Assembly: GCA_024363285.1 (NCBI GenBank) | Contig: AP024710.1 | Span: forward strand, 1,193,163 to 1,242,500 | Direction: 5' to 3' | DNA from: Leptolinea sp. HRD-7 | Lineage (GTDB): Bacteria > Chloroflexota > Anaerolineae > Anaerolineales > Anaerolineaceae | DNA length: 49,338 nt | Shown: piece by piece, positions 27,103-35,787 of the stretch | Layout: each line of letters begins with the position of its first letter | Position numbering within the stretch: the stretch's first letter is position 1 | Position numbers and translations under genes: made by a program | Notes under the pieces: generated by a model | Database searches by the model: none | What the model was told of the DNA's origin: nothing | The model's input: the letters and a program-made list of their open reading frames with translations, nothing else

Positions 27103-27474
27103 TTAGAGTTCGATCTCCAGCACCCGCAGGGCATCTGTCAGACGGTCTTCTTTGACAAAGACATAATCTGTGTCAAATGTGCTGACAGCCAGAATGCTGA
27201 TCCCGGCTGCAGCCAGAGGTGTCAATATGCCGGAAAGAATGCCAATGGCATCAAAAGGGAATGGTCCTTCGAGTTTCAATCCTTTCCAGCCGGTTTCCAT
27301 TTCCAGTCCGGCAGGCACCGCGGCTGATTCAACCAGCAATGAAAGCTCTTCCGATGTGCGGGTGATGCTGCAGAAAACACCGCATTGCGCCCACCCGGGT
27401 ACGGTCTCAACGGGATCAAGGCGCACGATGGAATAATCTCCCGGCAGGGGAGTGATGTGAAACGAACGGTTCAT
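27103..27474 (-). CDS. ACT-domain protein (CASTOR-like)
   Basis: The 123-aa protein is a tandem ACT-like (CASTOR/ACT_7) protein: LPGDYSIVRLDP at the start and PFPFDAIGILSGILTPLAAAGISILAVSTFDTDYVFVKED split around quotes of the family in the second half. ACT domains bind amino acids. No enzyme domain is fused, so it is probably a small amino-acid sensor. No strong Shine-Dalgarno is visible. Confidence 0.75.
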   Translation of the reverse strand: MNRSFHITPLPGDYSIVRLDPVETVPGWAQCGVFCSITRTSEELSLLVESAAVPAGLEMETGWKGLKLEGPFPFDAIGILSGILTPLAAAGISILAVSTFDTDYVFVKEDRLTDALRVLEIEL

Positions 27475-27582
27475 TTGATGTCAGCTTTCGGAGTGTTCCA
27501 GATGAACAGATAGATGGGGAAAATAAAATCTGTAAAATGGATGTAAGTACAATGTAATTACATGTAATATTTCGCTGGCTTT

Positions 27583-27927
27583 TTAATCTGAGAAGCCAAA
27601 TTCATGGATCAATTCAAAAATGATCTGACGGCTTTCCGCGTCTACGTAATCAAACTTAAATCCAATTCCCCACAGACTGGGATTGACATCTTTACGGCAC
27701 CACATACTTCGGGCGTCAAACTCAATCTCTTCGCGGCCTTCAATTTCACGGGGAAGAGACATTTTCAATTTAACTTCTTTTCCCGGTTCAATACAGTTTT
27801 CACTTACGATCATCAGGCCTTCTTCCGTGATGTCTACAAGGTGCCCCAGCAGTTCATCCGTGGTCCTATCATATACCTTCAAATAGTAGATCAGGTGACG
27901 GCGGTGGAGCGTCCGGCGGTCTGACAT
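27583..27927 (-). CDS. PilZ-domain protein (c-di-GMP binding)
   Basis: The 114-aa single-domain protein has the arginine motif near its N-terminus (DRRTLHRRHLI) and DITEEGLMI, the (D/N)xSxxG motif with Thr for Ser. It should bind cyclic di-GMP and pass the signal to a partner. ATG 27927 has GGGAGG upstream and a promoter at 27994-28022. It is the only c-di-GMP gene in the window. Confidence 0.8.
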   Translation of the reverse strand: MSDRRTLHRRHLIYYLKVYDRTTDELLGHLVDITEEGLMIVSENCIEPGKEVKLKMSLPREIEGREEIEFDARSMWCRKDVNPSLWGIGFKFDYVDAESRQIIFELIHEFGFSD

Positions 27928-27993
27928 GGCATCCTCCCATAAAATTCATTCCACAAAACGATAGAAAAAAACTGATTAAACACAGTATAGGAG

Positions 27994-28022
27994 ATTAAGG
28001 TTTTTTTTTCAACTTCAATTAA
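27994..28022 (-). promoter_or_regulatory. Promoter of the PilZ gene
   Basis: Minus strand: TTGAAA (28022-28017), 17-bp spacer including an A-run, TATACT (27999-27994). The leader would be about 60 nt. Confidence 0.65.
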
Positions 28023-28037
28023 ACAACGAGATAGTCT

Positions 28038-29000
28038 CTATGGGGGGAGCTGCAGGATAGTTCCCCTCTTTGGATCCAATTTGAATTGCCTGATAGTATA
28101 TGTTATTGAACCTGACGGTCCAAAAACCAATGAGATAACCTGCCCGGTACGGGTATCTTCCAATCCATACTGGTCAAAGATCGCGTTTCCCAGGCTGTAG
28201 AAAACCAGCGCGGGAGTTTTATACTTCCCCCTGTCTATGATCTCCAGAGGTTGAATGACATGCGGGTGGTGGCCAATGATGACATCAGCACCGGCTTTAG
28301 ACAGCATGGCGGCGAGCGAGCGCTGCCTTGTGGATGGCGCCGCCTGATACTCATTCCCCCAGTGTATGGATATGATCAGCGTATCGGCCCGATTTTTTGC
28401 GTCCCGTATGGCATTTATGGCGGCCGGTTGGTCGATTGGCCGGGTAACATCATCAAGGGCAATAAACGCCAACCGGCGGTTTCGGACGTTGACAAATTCC
28501 ACATAAGGGGCAGGTTCAACCGCCCGGATTCCAAATGCCCGAAGCGTGAGTAGGGTTTGCGAACGACCGGTTTGACCGCAATCGAGGGTGTGGTTATTGG
28601 CGAATGTGACCAGATCAAATGACGCGTCTCGCAGGGTTTCAACCTGCGCGGGCGGAGCGCACAACGCGTATCCCCTGGTGACAACCGGGGCGATGGTCAG
28701 TGGTGATTCTAGATTGGCCGCCAGAATATCTGCATTTTTGATAATAGGCATTAATTCCCGGAATGGTTGCCAGTCACTGACGCGAGTGGATGCCCGGTAC
28801 ACACCGCGCCCCAGCATTACGTCGCCCAGAAAAGTGATTTGCAATAATGTGGGTTCCGGGCTAAGCGAAAGAAGAAGAATCAGGGCTGCCAGAAACCCGG
28901 CAGCCCTGAAAAACCATGAGCGTTTTATTTGTCTGAAAGGAAGTTTCCGGTCCAGGCTGGAAGTTCCGGCGCTTCGCCGTTCTTGAGTTTTTGCTGCCAT
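28038..29000 (-). CDS. CapA-family metallophosphatase-like protein
   Basis: The 320-aa protein has a membrane helix (~30-47) and a CapA/PgsA-type calcineurin-like fold outside: ITFLGDVMLGRGVY (metal ligands Asp), NLESPL, TFANNHTLD and IIGHHPHVIQP. Relatives take part in poly-gamma-glutamate capsule making or in phosphate ester cleavage. The predicted ATG at 29000 lies 76 bp inside the upstream DUF3160 gene; no later ATG precedes the domain, so the overlap seems real or the start is a non-ATG codon. No other pgs genes are here. Confidence 0.82.
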   Translation of the reverse strand: MAAKTQERRSAGTSSLDRKLPFRQIKRSWFFRAAGFLAALILLLSLSPEPTLLQITFLGDVMLGRGVYRASTRVSDWQPFRELMPIIKNADILAANLESPLTIAPVVTRGYALCAPPAQVETLRDASFDLVTFANNHTLDCGQTGRSQTLLTLRAFGIRAVEPAPYVEFVNVRNRRLAFIALDDVTRPIDQPAAINAIRDAKNRADTLIISIHWGNEYQAAPSTRQRSLAAMLSKAGADVIIGHHPHVIQPLEIIDRGKYKTPALVFYSLGNAIFDQYGLEDTRTGQVISLVFGPSGSITYTIRQFKLDPKRGTILQLPP

Positions 29001-31174
29001 TGTTCATCCGTCATCCGGCCGGCTGACGGCACGGTAAATTCATAATAACTGTAAATCGCGCCCACGGCAATCCGCCAGGGTTCATCCGGGAGAACAACGT
29101 ACAGAGGAACCGGGTATCCCACGGCTTCTGTGAGAGCCACCACACCCGTGCCATCCGGAGCCGGACCAGATGCTACGTCAGCCACAAGAGCGGCGTTAAT
29201 ATCTGAGATATCCCGGCTGAATTCATTCTCTGTGTCGGCGGAGTTGATGGCGAATTGTTCGAGAATACCGCCAAAGTAGATGATGTGCCAGTATTCGTCA
29301 TCGGTCAATTTCTGGCCGGCCAGTTCTTTTTCAGCAGCGGATTGCAGGAAGGTCAACTCGGAGATCAGGTTGGTGAAATTGTTATTACTCCATTCTGTCA
29401 CCAGATTGCGCGATTTCAACCCATTCAGGGTCATCTGAGCCAGGGCGTTCAGGCGGGCAAACGCGGTGGGGTTCGGTTCCACCCAACCGTGTGGGGGTTC
29501 TTCCGGTCCGCCGCCGCCCATCTCGGCCATGACCTGCTTTGCATACAGGATCGTGTCGTGTTTCAGTTCCGTCCATGATCCCATAGTGGTGTTCAAGTCT
29601 TTACGCGTCCAGGCGGGGTTCTGCATGAAAACCGGGTAGGCGGTGCCTTTCGGTACGATCAACGGGAAGAAACTGTACAACCAGGACCAGTACAGGTTCT
29701 GCGTCCAGGTATCCTTATCAAGAGATGCGATCTCACCTTTAACCTTCGTAAGTTTCTTGTCATAATTTTCATATCCGGTTTCGCCCATTTCACTTAACAG
29801 ATTATAGGCTTCTTCCGAGCCCATGGCGGCCGGCAGGTCAAGCCCTTTGGGGAGAGAGCGAGGTTTGGATTCGGTGCCCACTTCGCGCCAGATCACCTGC
29901 CCGAAGACATACTGGTCCAGAGTGAAGCGCTGGCCCATGAAGCGGAAGCCCTTTGTTACCTGCTCTTTATCTTGATTGATCCAGACCCACATGGAATTGA
30001 TCTTCGGTGGAGGGAGGTTTTTCGCTCCTTTCATGAATTGAGCGAACAGCGCTTCATCAGCAAAGGTTTTGATATCGGGTGTGGGGCCGAAAACAGCGTC
30101 ACTAAGCGTCCCGTATTCCACAAAAGAGAGGTCATCAGATTTTCCCACGATGAACACAGTGGGATCGTAGATGTTCTGCCACAGGGTGATGGCGGAAGTG
30201 CTTCCATCAGCAGATTTCGCGGCACGCAATGTTTGAACCAGCAGCAGGGCGCGGCGGGTTTCAAAACTGTCATTCAATCGGAATGTGAGCCTCCCGTACC
30301 ACATCATGGCTTTGAAGTACTTTTTTAACTCTTCTGATCTGGTGTAATGGCCGCGGGGAATATACTGGGTGTAGTCTTCGATCAATTTTTCGTTGTTCGA
30401 AAGGTCTTCTCGATCCCAGATGGGTGAGAACGCCTGATCTTCATGGCTTTCTATCAACGCGACTTCCGCATCCACCAGGTCTTTTACCTCAGCGGGGACT
30501 TCAACGCCGTCACCCAGAAGTTGACCGGCCACGGCGAAGAAAGCCAGGTTGCGTTTTGCCGGTTCTTCCAACGGGGTTCCCCGCAGGCTATCCAACTGAC
30601 TCTGGCTGGCTGCGCGCATGGCGGCTGTTAACGCTTTCAGATCGTTGATGAAATACGTGGTCTCCAGGTCGCGCAGCATTTTGTCAAAGAGCAGGTGGTA
30701 AGAGTGATATATCGCATCTGTGGTTATGAAGGGAACTGTTCCTTCATACCGGCCGCCCTCATAGACCTGATAAAACTCTCGGAAACTATCCGCCTCTCCG
30801 GGAACGGCCACAAAACCATTTTCCGAGAGCATTTTCTTCTGGTTGTCTGTTAGAGGAATATTTTCCATTCCTTTGACTGTGCCGAGGTCAACCGGCAAGG
30901 TGTACGAACCCTTCCCGCCGTAGACAGCCGGTACATTGACAGGAATATCAGGGTATTCCGCGAAAGGAGCAGAGTAAACACCGGCGGGTGGTGTGGGTGT
31001 TGGGCCGGCAGGTTTTTCTTTCACAGGAATGCTGGTGTTCTTAACACCTTCCGTGGTACTGGCAGCGGATTTTTCCTTAGAAGGCTGATTTAACCCGGTG
31101 ACCAGGCTGCAGGCCATACTGGTGATAACCAGCAGGCATAAGAGCAACCATGTACGCTTTTTTGATTGTTTCAT
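28925..31174 (-). CDS. DUF3160 lipoprotein
   Basis: The 749-aa protein has a lipoprotein signal (LLLCLLVITSMAC, Cys 22), a Thr/Pro-rich linker and a long DUF3160 region (~90-735), with PFITTDAIYHSYHLLFDKML early and VGYPVPLYVVLPDEPWRIAVGAIYSYYEF split by family insertions late. The domain has no established activity; it is all-helical and extracellular. Strong Shine-Dalgarno GGAGG. It follows the FG-GAP-like gene by 24 bp and overlaps capA, so the three probably form one operon. Confidence 0.85.
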   Translation of the reverse strand: MKQSKKRTWLLLCLLVITSMACSLVTGLNQPSKEKSAASTTEGVKNTSIPVKEKPAGPTPTPPAGVYSAPFAEYPDIPVNVPAVYGGKGSYTLPVDLGTVKGMENIPLTDNQKKMLSENGFVAVPGEADSFREFYQVYEGGRYEGTVPFITTDAIYHSYHLLFDKMLRDLETTYFINDLKALTAAMRAASQSQLDSLRGTPLEEPAKRNLAFFAVAGQLLGDGVEVPAEVKDLVDAEVALIESHEDQAFSPIWDREDLSNNEKLIEDYTQYIPRGHYTRSEELKKYFKAMMWYGRLTFRLNDSFETRRALLLVQTLRAAKSADGSTSAITLWQNIYDPTVFIVGKSDDLSFVEYGTLSDAVFGPTPDIKTFADEALFAQFMKGAKNLPPPKINSMWVWINQDKEQVTKGFRFMGQRFTLDQYVFGQVIWREVGTESKPRSLPKGLDLPAAMGSEEAYNLLSEMGETGYENYDKKLTKVKGEIASLDKDTWTQNLYWSWLYSFFPLIVPKGTAYPVFMQNPAWTRKDLNTTMGSWTELKHDTILYAKQVMAEMGGGGPEEPPHGWVEPNPTAFARLNALAQMTLNGLKSRNLVTEWSNNNFTNLISELTFLQSAAEKELAGQKLTDDEYWHIIYFGGILEQFAINSADTENEFSRDISDINAALVADVASGPAPDGTGVVALTEAVGYPVPLYVVLPDEPWRIAVGAIYSYYEFTVPSAGRMTDEQWQQKLKNGEAPELPAWTGNFLSDK

Positions 31175-31198
31175 CTTTTCCTCCAGGGTAATTACGGT

Positions 31199-31894
31199 TT
31201 ATTGCGTCAGTATCAATGTCTTATTATCTCGTGTTGTAACCGGTATAAACCGGGTTATTGGCTTTTCCAAACGAGAGATCAAGTCAAATCCGAAACTATT
31301 CCATTTCCAGATCGCGATGCTTGCGGCAGACAGAATATCTTTGTCCTCGTAACTGCCTTCCAGAACGGCAAGCTCCTGACGGCCATCATTATCTACGTCG
31401 CAGGCAAAAAAAGATCGCACAGGGCGCGCGAGTGCCGAACCGGCCCATAACTCACCCCAGTGGTCTCCTTTCCAACCGATCAAGATAATGTGACTGCTGA
31501 AGCCTTCCGAATCCTGATGTGATTGGATATACCCGCCATAAGGCAGCACCCGATCAACCGGCCAGGGAGCAAACGGACGTTTTACCAGCAATGTGACTTC
31601 TGGCCTGCCATCATTGTTCAGATCTGTCCAATTTGCCTGTTGGATAATCCATCCGGATGGGCTGGACCATCTTCCGCTCGGCGATTCGATCTGGACTGCT
31701 CCATTTTCCTTCCATATTTTGCCGGGGGCGCCCATGATATTGGATGAAAAAGGTAGAGCGTTTACCCAGTTTTCCGGGTACAGACCATTAGATCCCAACT
31801 GCAAGGGAGTGATAATCACGGGTGAAAGGCTCGAAACCATCACCAGAACACTGATAAAAAGATTGGCACAAAACAACCTGGATTTTTGAACCAT
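31199..31894 (-). CDS. Secreted FG-GAP/VCBS-like protein
   Basis: The 231-aa protein has an N-terminal hydrophobic signal segment (LFCANLFISVLVMVSSLSPV) and two Ca2+-binding-like FG-GAP motifs, DLNNDGRPEVTLL and DVDNDGRQELAVLEG. It is probably exported. I chose ATG 31894; a GTG five codons earlier is possible. It is first in the operon with DUF3160 and capA. Confidence 0.65.
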   Translation of the reverse strand: MVQKSRLFCANLFISVLVMVSSLSPVIITPLQLGSNGLYPENWVNALPFSSNIMGAPGKIWKENGAVQIESPSGRWSSPSGWIIQQANWTDLNNDGRPEVTLLVKRPFAPWPVDRVLPYGGYIQSHQDSEGFSSHIILIGWKGDHWGELWAGSALARPVRSFFACDVDNDGRQELAVLEGSYEDKDILSAASIAIWKWNSFGFDLISRLEKPITRFIPVTTRDNKTLILTQ

Positions 31895-31949
31895 ACATAT
31901 ACCTGACACGTATTGTAGGTCAAGATATCAGCCGTGACAATTGTCTTTC

Positions 31950-31979
31950 TTGAATCAAAAATAAAGCCTGGTCTATAAT
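31950..31979 (+). promoter_or_regulatory. Promoter of the GH1 gene
   Basis: TTGAAT (31950-31955), 18-bp spacer, TATAAT (31974-31979). Start expected at about 31986, 18 bp before the ATG, with AGAGGA as ribosome site. Confidence 0.7.
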
Positions 31980-32003
31980 TATGACTGTGAAAGAGGATAC
32001 TCA

Positions 32004-33329
32004 ATGAACAAAACATCCATTCATTTTCCGGCCGGATTCCTGTGGGGAACGGCTACCGCATCGCATCAGGTGGAAGGCGGCAATACCAATAACAACTGGT
32101 ACCAGTGGGAAACCATGGGCGGCAAGATCAAAGAAGGGCACACCTCCGGCATCGCCTGCAACTGGTGGGGTGGGAAGTGGAAGGAAGACCTCGACCGCGC
32201 GGCGGAAACCGGGCAGAACTCACACCGTATGTCGGTGGAGTGGAGCCGCATTCAACCGGCACCGGACCGCTGGGATGAAGACGCTCTGGAGCATTACCGG
32301 CAGATCATCCGCGGTATGCTGGACCGTAAACTGGTGCCCATGGTCACATTGCACCATTTCACCGACCCGCTCTGGCTGGTTGAAATGGGCGGTTGGGAGA
32401 CTGATGCCGTTGTTCCTTATTTTGAAGCGTTTGTAAAAAAGGTAGTGGAAGCCCTCAAAGATTATGTAACATTATGGGTGACCATCAATGAACCCAATGT
32501 GTACATCTGGGGTGGATACATGGGCGGCGGCTTTCCACCCGGCAAGAACGACATGAACCTTGGCCTGCAGGTGATGGTCAATATGCTGAAAGGTCACGCC
32601 GCTGCTTACCGGGCAATACACGCCATCCAACCGGAAGCCCGCGTAGGCTTTGCCCTGAATTACCGTGACCTGCAGCCGGCCCGGACGGGTTTCCCGCCGG
32701 ATCAATGGATGGCCAATCTGCAATCAAAAATCTACAACAATTCCTTCGCCGGAGCGATAAAGACCGGCAAGCTGGATGCCGTTCTTAAAAAGGTGGCAGT
32801 TCCTGAAGCCAAAGGAACACAGGATTACCTGGGGATTAATTATTACACCTGCGACCTGGTGAAATTCGACCTGACCGCCCCGGGTGATTTGTTCGGCCGG
32901 CGGTCAACCCCGCCCGGCGCGGAGATGAGTGAAACCGGGTTCATTGCCAGTGTGCCGGAGGGTATTTTCCGCGCGCTGCACTGGGCGCGGCAGTTTGACG
33001 TTCCGCTATTCGTCTCAGAGAATGGTGTGGAAGATTCGGATGACCATTTGCGGCCAAAGTATCTGGTAGAACACCTGGAGCAGGTCTGGCGCGCGGCTAA
33101 TTACAACTACCGGGTGGAAGGTTACTACCACTGGTCGCTGGTGGATAATTTCGAGTGGGAACGCGGCTGGACGCAACGATTTGGCCTGTGGGGACTGGAC
33201 CTCAATACCCAGGCGCGCATTCGGCGGCCAAGCGTCAACCTGTATGAAGCCATCTGCCATGAAAATGGCATCACCTATGAAATGGTGGAACGCTGGGCGC
33301 CAGGGGCACTGGAGCGGATATTTAAATGA
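32004..33329 (+). CDS. Glycoside hydrolase family 1 (beta-glucosidase-like)
   Basis: The 441-aa protein is a GH1 retaining glycosidase: FLWGTATASHQVEG at the N-terminus, WSRIQP, the acid/base Glu in TINEPN (~165) and the nucleophile Glu in VSENGV (~340), and YHWSLVDNFEW near the end. Residues for both catalytic steps are present, so it should be active. Without a signal peptide it acts in the cytoplasm on a beta-glucoside, beta-galactoside or related sugar. It stands alone; no sugar transporter or regulator is next to it. Confidence 0.95.
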   Translation: MNKTSIHFPAGFLWGTATASHQVEGGNTNNNWYQWETMGGKIKEGHTSGIACNWWGGKWKEDLDRAAETGQNSHRMSVEWSRIQPAPDRWDEDALEHYRQIIRGMLDRKLVPMVTLHHFTDPLWLVEMGGWETDAVVPYFEAFVKKVVEALKDYVTLWVTINEPNVYIWGGYMGGGFPPGKNDMNLGLQVMVNMLKGHAAAYRAIHAIQPEARVGFALNYRDLQPARTGFPPDQWMANLQSKIYNNSFAGAIKTGKLDAVLKKVAVPEAKGTQDYLGINYYTCDLVKFDLTAPGDLFGRRSTPPGAEMSETGFIASVPEGIFRALHWARQFDVPLFVSENGVEDSDDHLRPKYLVEHLEQVWRAANYNYRVEGYYHWSLVDNFEWERGWTQRFGLWGLDLNTQARIRRPSVNLYEAICHENGITYEMVERWAPGALERIFK

Positions 33330-33359
33330 AAAAATCGAGAGGGATAACCCCTCCCGTTA

Positions 33360-33938
33360 TTATTTTAATAACCGGTCAATCAACCGGTTGACATATAATC
33401 GCCGGGTGTTCGTGTCCTGCAGGTTCAGGCCGTATTTTTCGTCAAAGAGTTGGGGGGTCAGAATAAACATAAATACGGCATAGGTGATCTGGGCGCAGGC
33501 AAGGTAAAGTTCTGTGTCTGAAAGGGTCGCCCCTTTTAATTTCATGTCCGTCATCAAATTTTCAATAAACCCGTCAATAGCCGTGGAAAGCGGAGGTGTG
33601 TATTTGCCTTCCACAAGAAGGTCATAAAAATGCGCTCGGGTAATGCCGGGATAGTTCATCCCGCCTTCCAGAAGGTGGTTGAAAATGGCTTTGCAATGCT
33701 CCGCGGCTGAGTCTCCGGGCAATTGCTTCAGGTCTTCCCAGTCGAAGGCGTTGTGAAGGGTTTGCTGCATACAGCGTTCGATCAGCGCGTCTTTACTGCG
33801 GAAGTAGTAGTTGACAGCCGCGATATTCACACCCGCCTGTTCGGCAATCTGCCGGACGGTGGTGCCCTTTATTCCATATTTTTCAATACACTCCACGGCT
33901 GCCGTGATGATCTTCTCTTCCGCGGACACTGATCCCAT
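33360..33938 (-). CDS. TetR-family repressor
   Basis: The 192-aa protein has a TetR N-terminal helix-turn-helix (~10-56: GIKGTTVRQIAEQAGVNIAAVNYYF) and a helical ligand domain. Its ATG immediately follows the stop of the SDR gene, so the two are co-transcribed. Two matching palindromic sites lie in front of that SDR gene and the divergent one, and are its likely operators. It probably represses both directions and is released by a lipophilic or carbonyl compound that the SDR enzymes act on; the ligand is unknown. Confidence 0.9.
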   Translation of the reverse strand: MGSVSAEEKIITAAVECIEKYGIKGTTVRQIAEQAGVNIAAVNYYFRSKDALIERCMQQTLHNAFDWEDLKQLPGDSAAEHCKAIFNHLLEGGMNYPGITRAHFYDLLVEGKYTPPLSTAIDGFIENLMTDMKLKGATLSDTELYLACAQITYAVFMFILTPQLFDEKYGLNLQDTNTRRLYVNRLIDRLLK

Positions 33939-34835
33939 TTAATCATTCTCCTGACAATGGCAAAATTTCATTGAAGTATCCCATAATTTTGCGGCCAGAT
34001 CGGTGTTCCGGGCTTCATGGCTGCATTTCTTCGGTTTTTGGTTATACCAGTAAATTTCATTGCTTTCCTGAAGTGAAAGTTCACTGGCCAGGTATAGCAC
34101 GGTGCGGGCTGGAATTTCAGGGTCAACTCCGGCAGCCCGTCGCATCATCCATATAAATCGAGAAAGTGCGGGCTGATTTTTAAACGCGATTTCTGTACGT
34201 ACCAACCCCGGGTCAACAGCAAAGGCACGGATGGAGCTTCCTATATTACGGTGGTTGAATTCCAACGAAAAAAGCACATTGGCCAGCTTCGATTTTCCAT
34301 AAGCCAGAATGCCGACATAGAAATCCGGGTTAAAAACTGTTTCCGGATTAATACTCATATTGTAGTGGGAATCTGAACTGATGGTGATAACCCTGCCTGA
34401 AGGCGAGTTTTTCAGCTCTGAAAAAAGACAATTGGTCAACAAAAAAGGTGCCAGGTGATTTACAGCCATGGTCATTTCAATTCCGTCTGCTGTGAGGATC
34501 TTGTTTTGCGAATAAATTCCCGCGTTATTGACCAGGATATCCAGATAGTTGGTGCGTTCATTATTTAGTTCTGACCGGATATCATCAGCAAGCCTGCGAA
34601 TCTGATCCTGAGAGCTGAGGTCAGCCAACAAATATGTGATTCGCGCATCGGTGCAGGTTCTTTTTATGTCAGCTTCCGCGTTGCGGCAGCGGTCAGCATT
34701 GCGGCCAATGCCAATGACTTGCGCGCCGTGCAGGGCAAACAATCTGGCAGTAGCCAGACCAATTCCGGACGTGGCACCGGTGATGACGGCGGTTTTCCCG
34801 GCAAGGGCCGGGGTGTAGTCAAACATGGATTCCAT
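33939..34835 (-). CDS. Short-chain dehydrogenase (retinol-dehydrogenase-like)
   Basis: The 298-aa protein is an SDR: cofactor motif TGATSGIG (~19-26), NNAGIYSQ, the catalytic Ser in ISSDSHYN and YGKSK (the Tyr-x-x-x-Lys pair). The IGRNADR loop with Arg suggests NADP preference. ATG 34835 has GGAG just upstream; an alternative ATG is 3 codons in. It is the first gene of the leftward SDR-TetR pair, probably repressed by TetR. It oxidises or reduces an unknown alcohol or carbonyl. Confidence 0.88.
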   Translation of the reverse strand: MESMFDYTPALAGKTAVITGATSGIGLATARLFALHGAQVIGIGRNADRCRNAEADIKRTCTDARITYLLADLSSQDQIRRLADDIRSELNNERTNYLDILVNNAGIYSQNKILTADGIEMTMAVNHLAPFLLTNCLFSELKNSPSGRVITISSDSHYNMSINPETVFNPDFYVGILAYGKSKLANVLFSLEFNHRNIGSSIRAFAVDPGLVRTEIAFKNQPALSRFIWMMRRAAGVDPEIPARTVLYLASELSLQESNEIYWYNQKPKKCSHEARNTDLAAKLWDTSMKFCHCQEND

Positions 34836-34850
34836 ACCTTCTCCAATTAG

Positions 34851-34869
34851 ATAAAACAAACGTTTGAAA
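34851..34869. promoter_or_regulatory. Putative TetR operator O1
   Basis: ATAAAACAAACGTTTGAAA, containing the perfect palindrome CAAACGTTTG (34857-34866). It lies 16 bp upstream of the leftward SDR start, close to its promoter. Confidence 0.65.
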
Positions 34870-34876
34870 CAATCAC

Positions 34877-34905
34877 TTGACAAAGTATAAAACAAATCAT
34901 AGAAT
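34877..34905 (+). promoter_or_regulatory. Promoter of the rightward SDR gene
   Basis: TTGACA (34877-34882), 17-bp spacer, TAGAAT (34900-34905). Operator O2 begins inside the -10, so bound TetR would block polymerase. Confidence 0.8.
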
Positions 34906-34922
34906 AAAACAAGTGTTTGAAA
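34904..34922. promoter_or_regulatory. Putative TetR operator O2
   Basis: ATAAAACAAGTGTTTGAAA, identical to O1 except two central bases. It overlaps the -10 and start of the rightward SDR gene and is 53 bp, about five helix turns, from O1. Confidence 0.65.
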
Positions 34923-34951
34923 TGCGTGTATAGTTTGGGCTGGAGGAGTCT

Positions 34952-35776
34952 ATGAAAAGTTTTATATTGATCAGCGGCGCTGCCGGCGGACTCGGCAGCG
35001 CCATGACGACCGAATTCGCGCGCAGGGGGTATAACCTGCTGTTAACCGATCTGCGCGAGGATGTGTCCGGATTTGCGGACTTTATTGGGAAAACCTTCAA
35101 GATTGAAGCCCGGGGGATATCCTGTGATCTGACTTCACCCCAGTCCCGTACGGATCTGATGAATACCCTGAAATTGGAAGGCAACCGGTTCAGCGGTCTG
35201 GTCAATGTGGCCGGGTTGGATTTTGAAGGTGTTTTTCTTGACCGCACCCGCGACCAGATATTGCGGTTAATCCACCTGAATATTGAAGCTACGGTCGACC
35301 TGACCCATGAAATCATTAACCTGCGGGATCCGGAAACACGGTTTATGCTGATCAATGTATGCAGTCTGGCAGCCATCACCCCCATGCCATATAAAGCAAC
35401 CTATGCCGCCACCAAACGTTTCCTGCTGGACTTTTCGTTGGCGCTTCGGGAAGAGATCAAAGAATATGGCACCGTGACCGCCCTGTGCCCGGCCGGTATG
35501 CCGACCACCGTGGAGAATATGGAAGGCATTTTCGCCCAGGGATTCTGGGGCGCCGTCACTACAGTGGACGCAAGGACAGTTGCCCGCATGACAGTGGATG
35601 CCGCGGAAAAGGGTAAGGCCGTGGTCGTCCCCGGGTGGCTGAACAGAATGATCTATGAGGTCAGCCGGTTGCTGCCGGCTTCTGTCACCGCACGCATTGC
35701 CGGCAACCGCTGGCGGGCGGCTCAACAGGTCAGCGACCCGTGGAAGGAATACATGAGAGCTGGAAGAACTGTCTGA
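34952..35776 (+). CDS. Short-chain dehydrogenase, TetR-controlled
   Basis: The 274-aa SDR has GAAGGLGS (~9-16), NVAGLD, catalytic Ser in NVCSLAA and YAATK (Tyr-x-x-x-Lys). Strong Shine-Dalgarno GGAGGAG. It is divergent from the SDR-TetR pair and shares its operators. The C-terminus has a hydrophobic-basic tail that may touch the membrane. Substrate unknown; lipid or steroid-like ketone is possible. Confidence 0.85.
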   Translation: MKSFILISGAAGGLGSAMTTEFARRGYNLLLTDLREDVSGFADFIGKTFKIEARGISCDLTSPQSRTDLMNTLKLEGNRFSGLVNVAGLDFEGVFLDRTRDQILRLIHLNIEATVDLTHEIINLRDPETRFMLINVCSLAAITPMPYKATYAATKRFLLDFSLALREEIKEYGTVTALCPAGMPTTVENMEGIFAQGFWGAVTTVDARTVARMTVDAAEKGKAVVVPGWLNRMIYEVSRLLPASVTARIAGNRWRAAQQVSDPWKEYMRAGRTV

Positions 35777-35787
35777 TCGAGCTTTTT

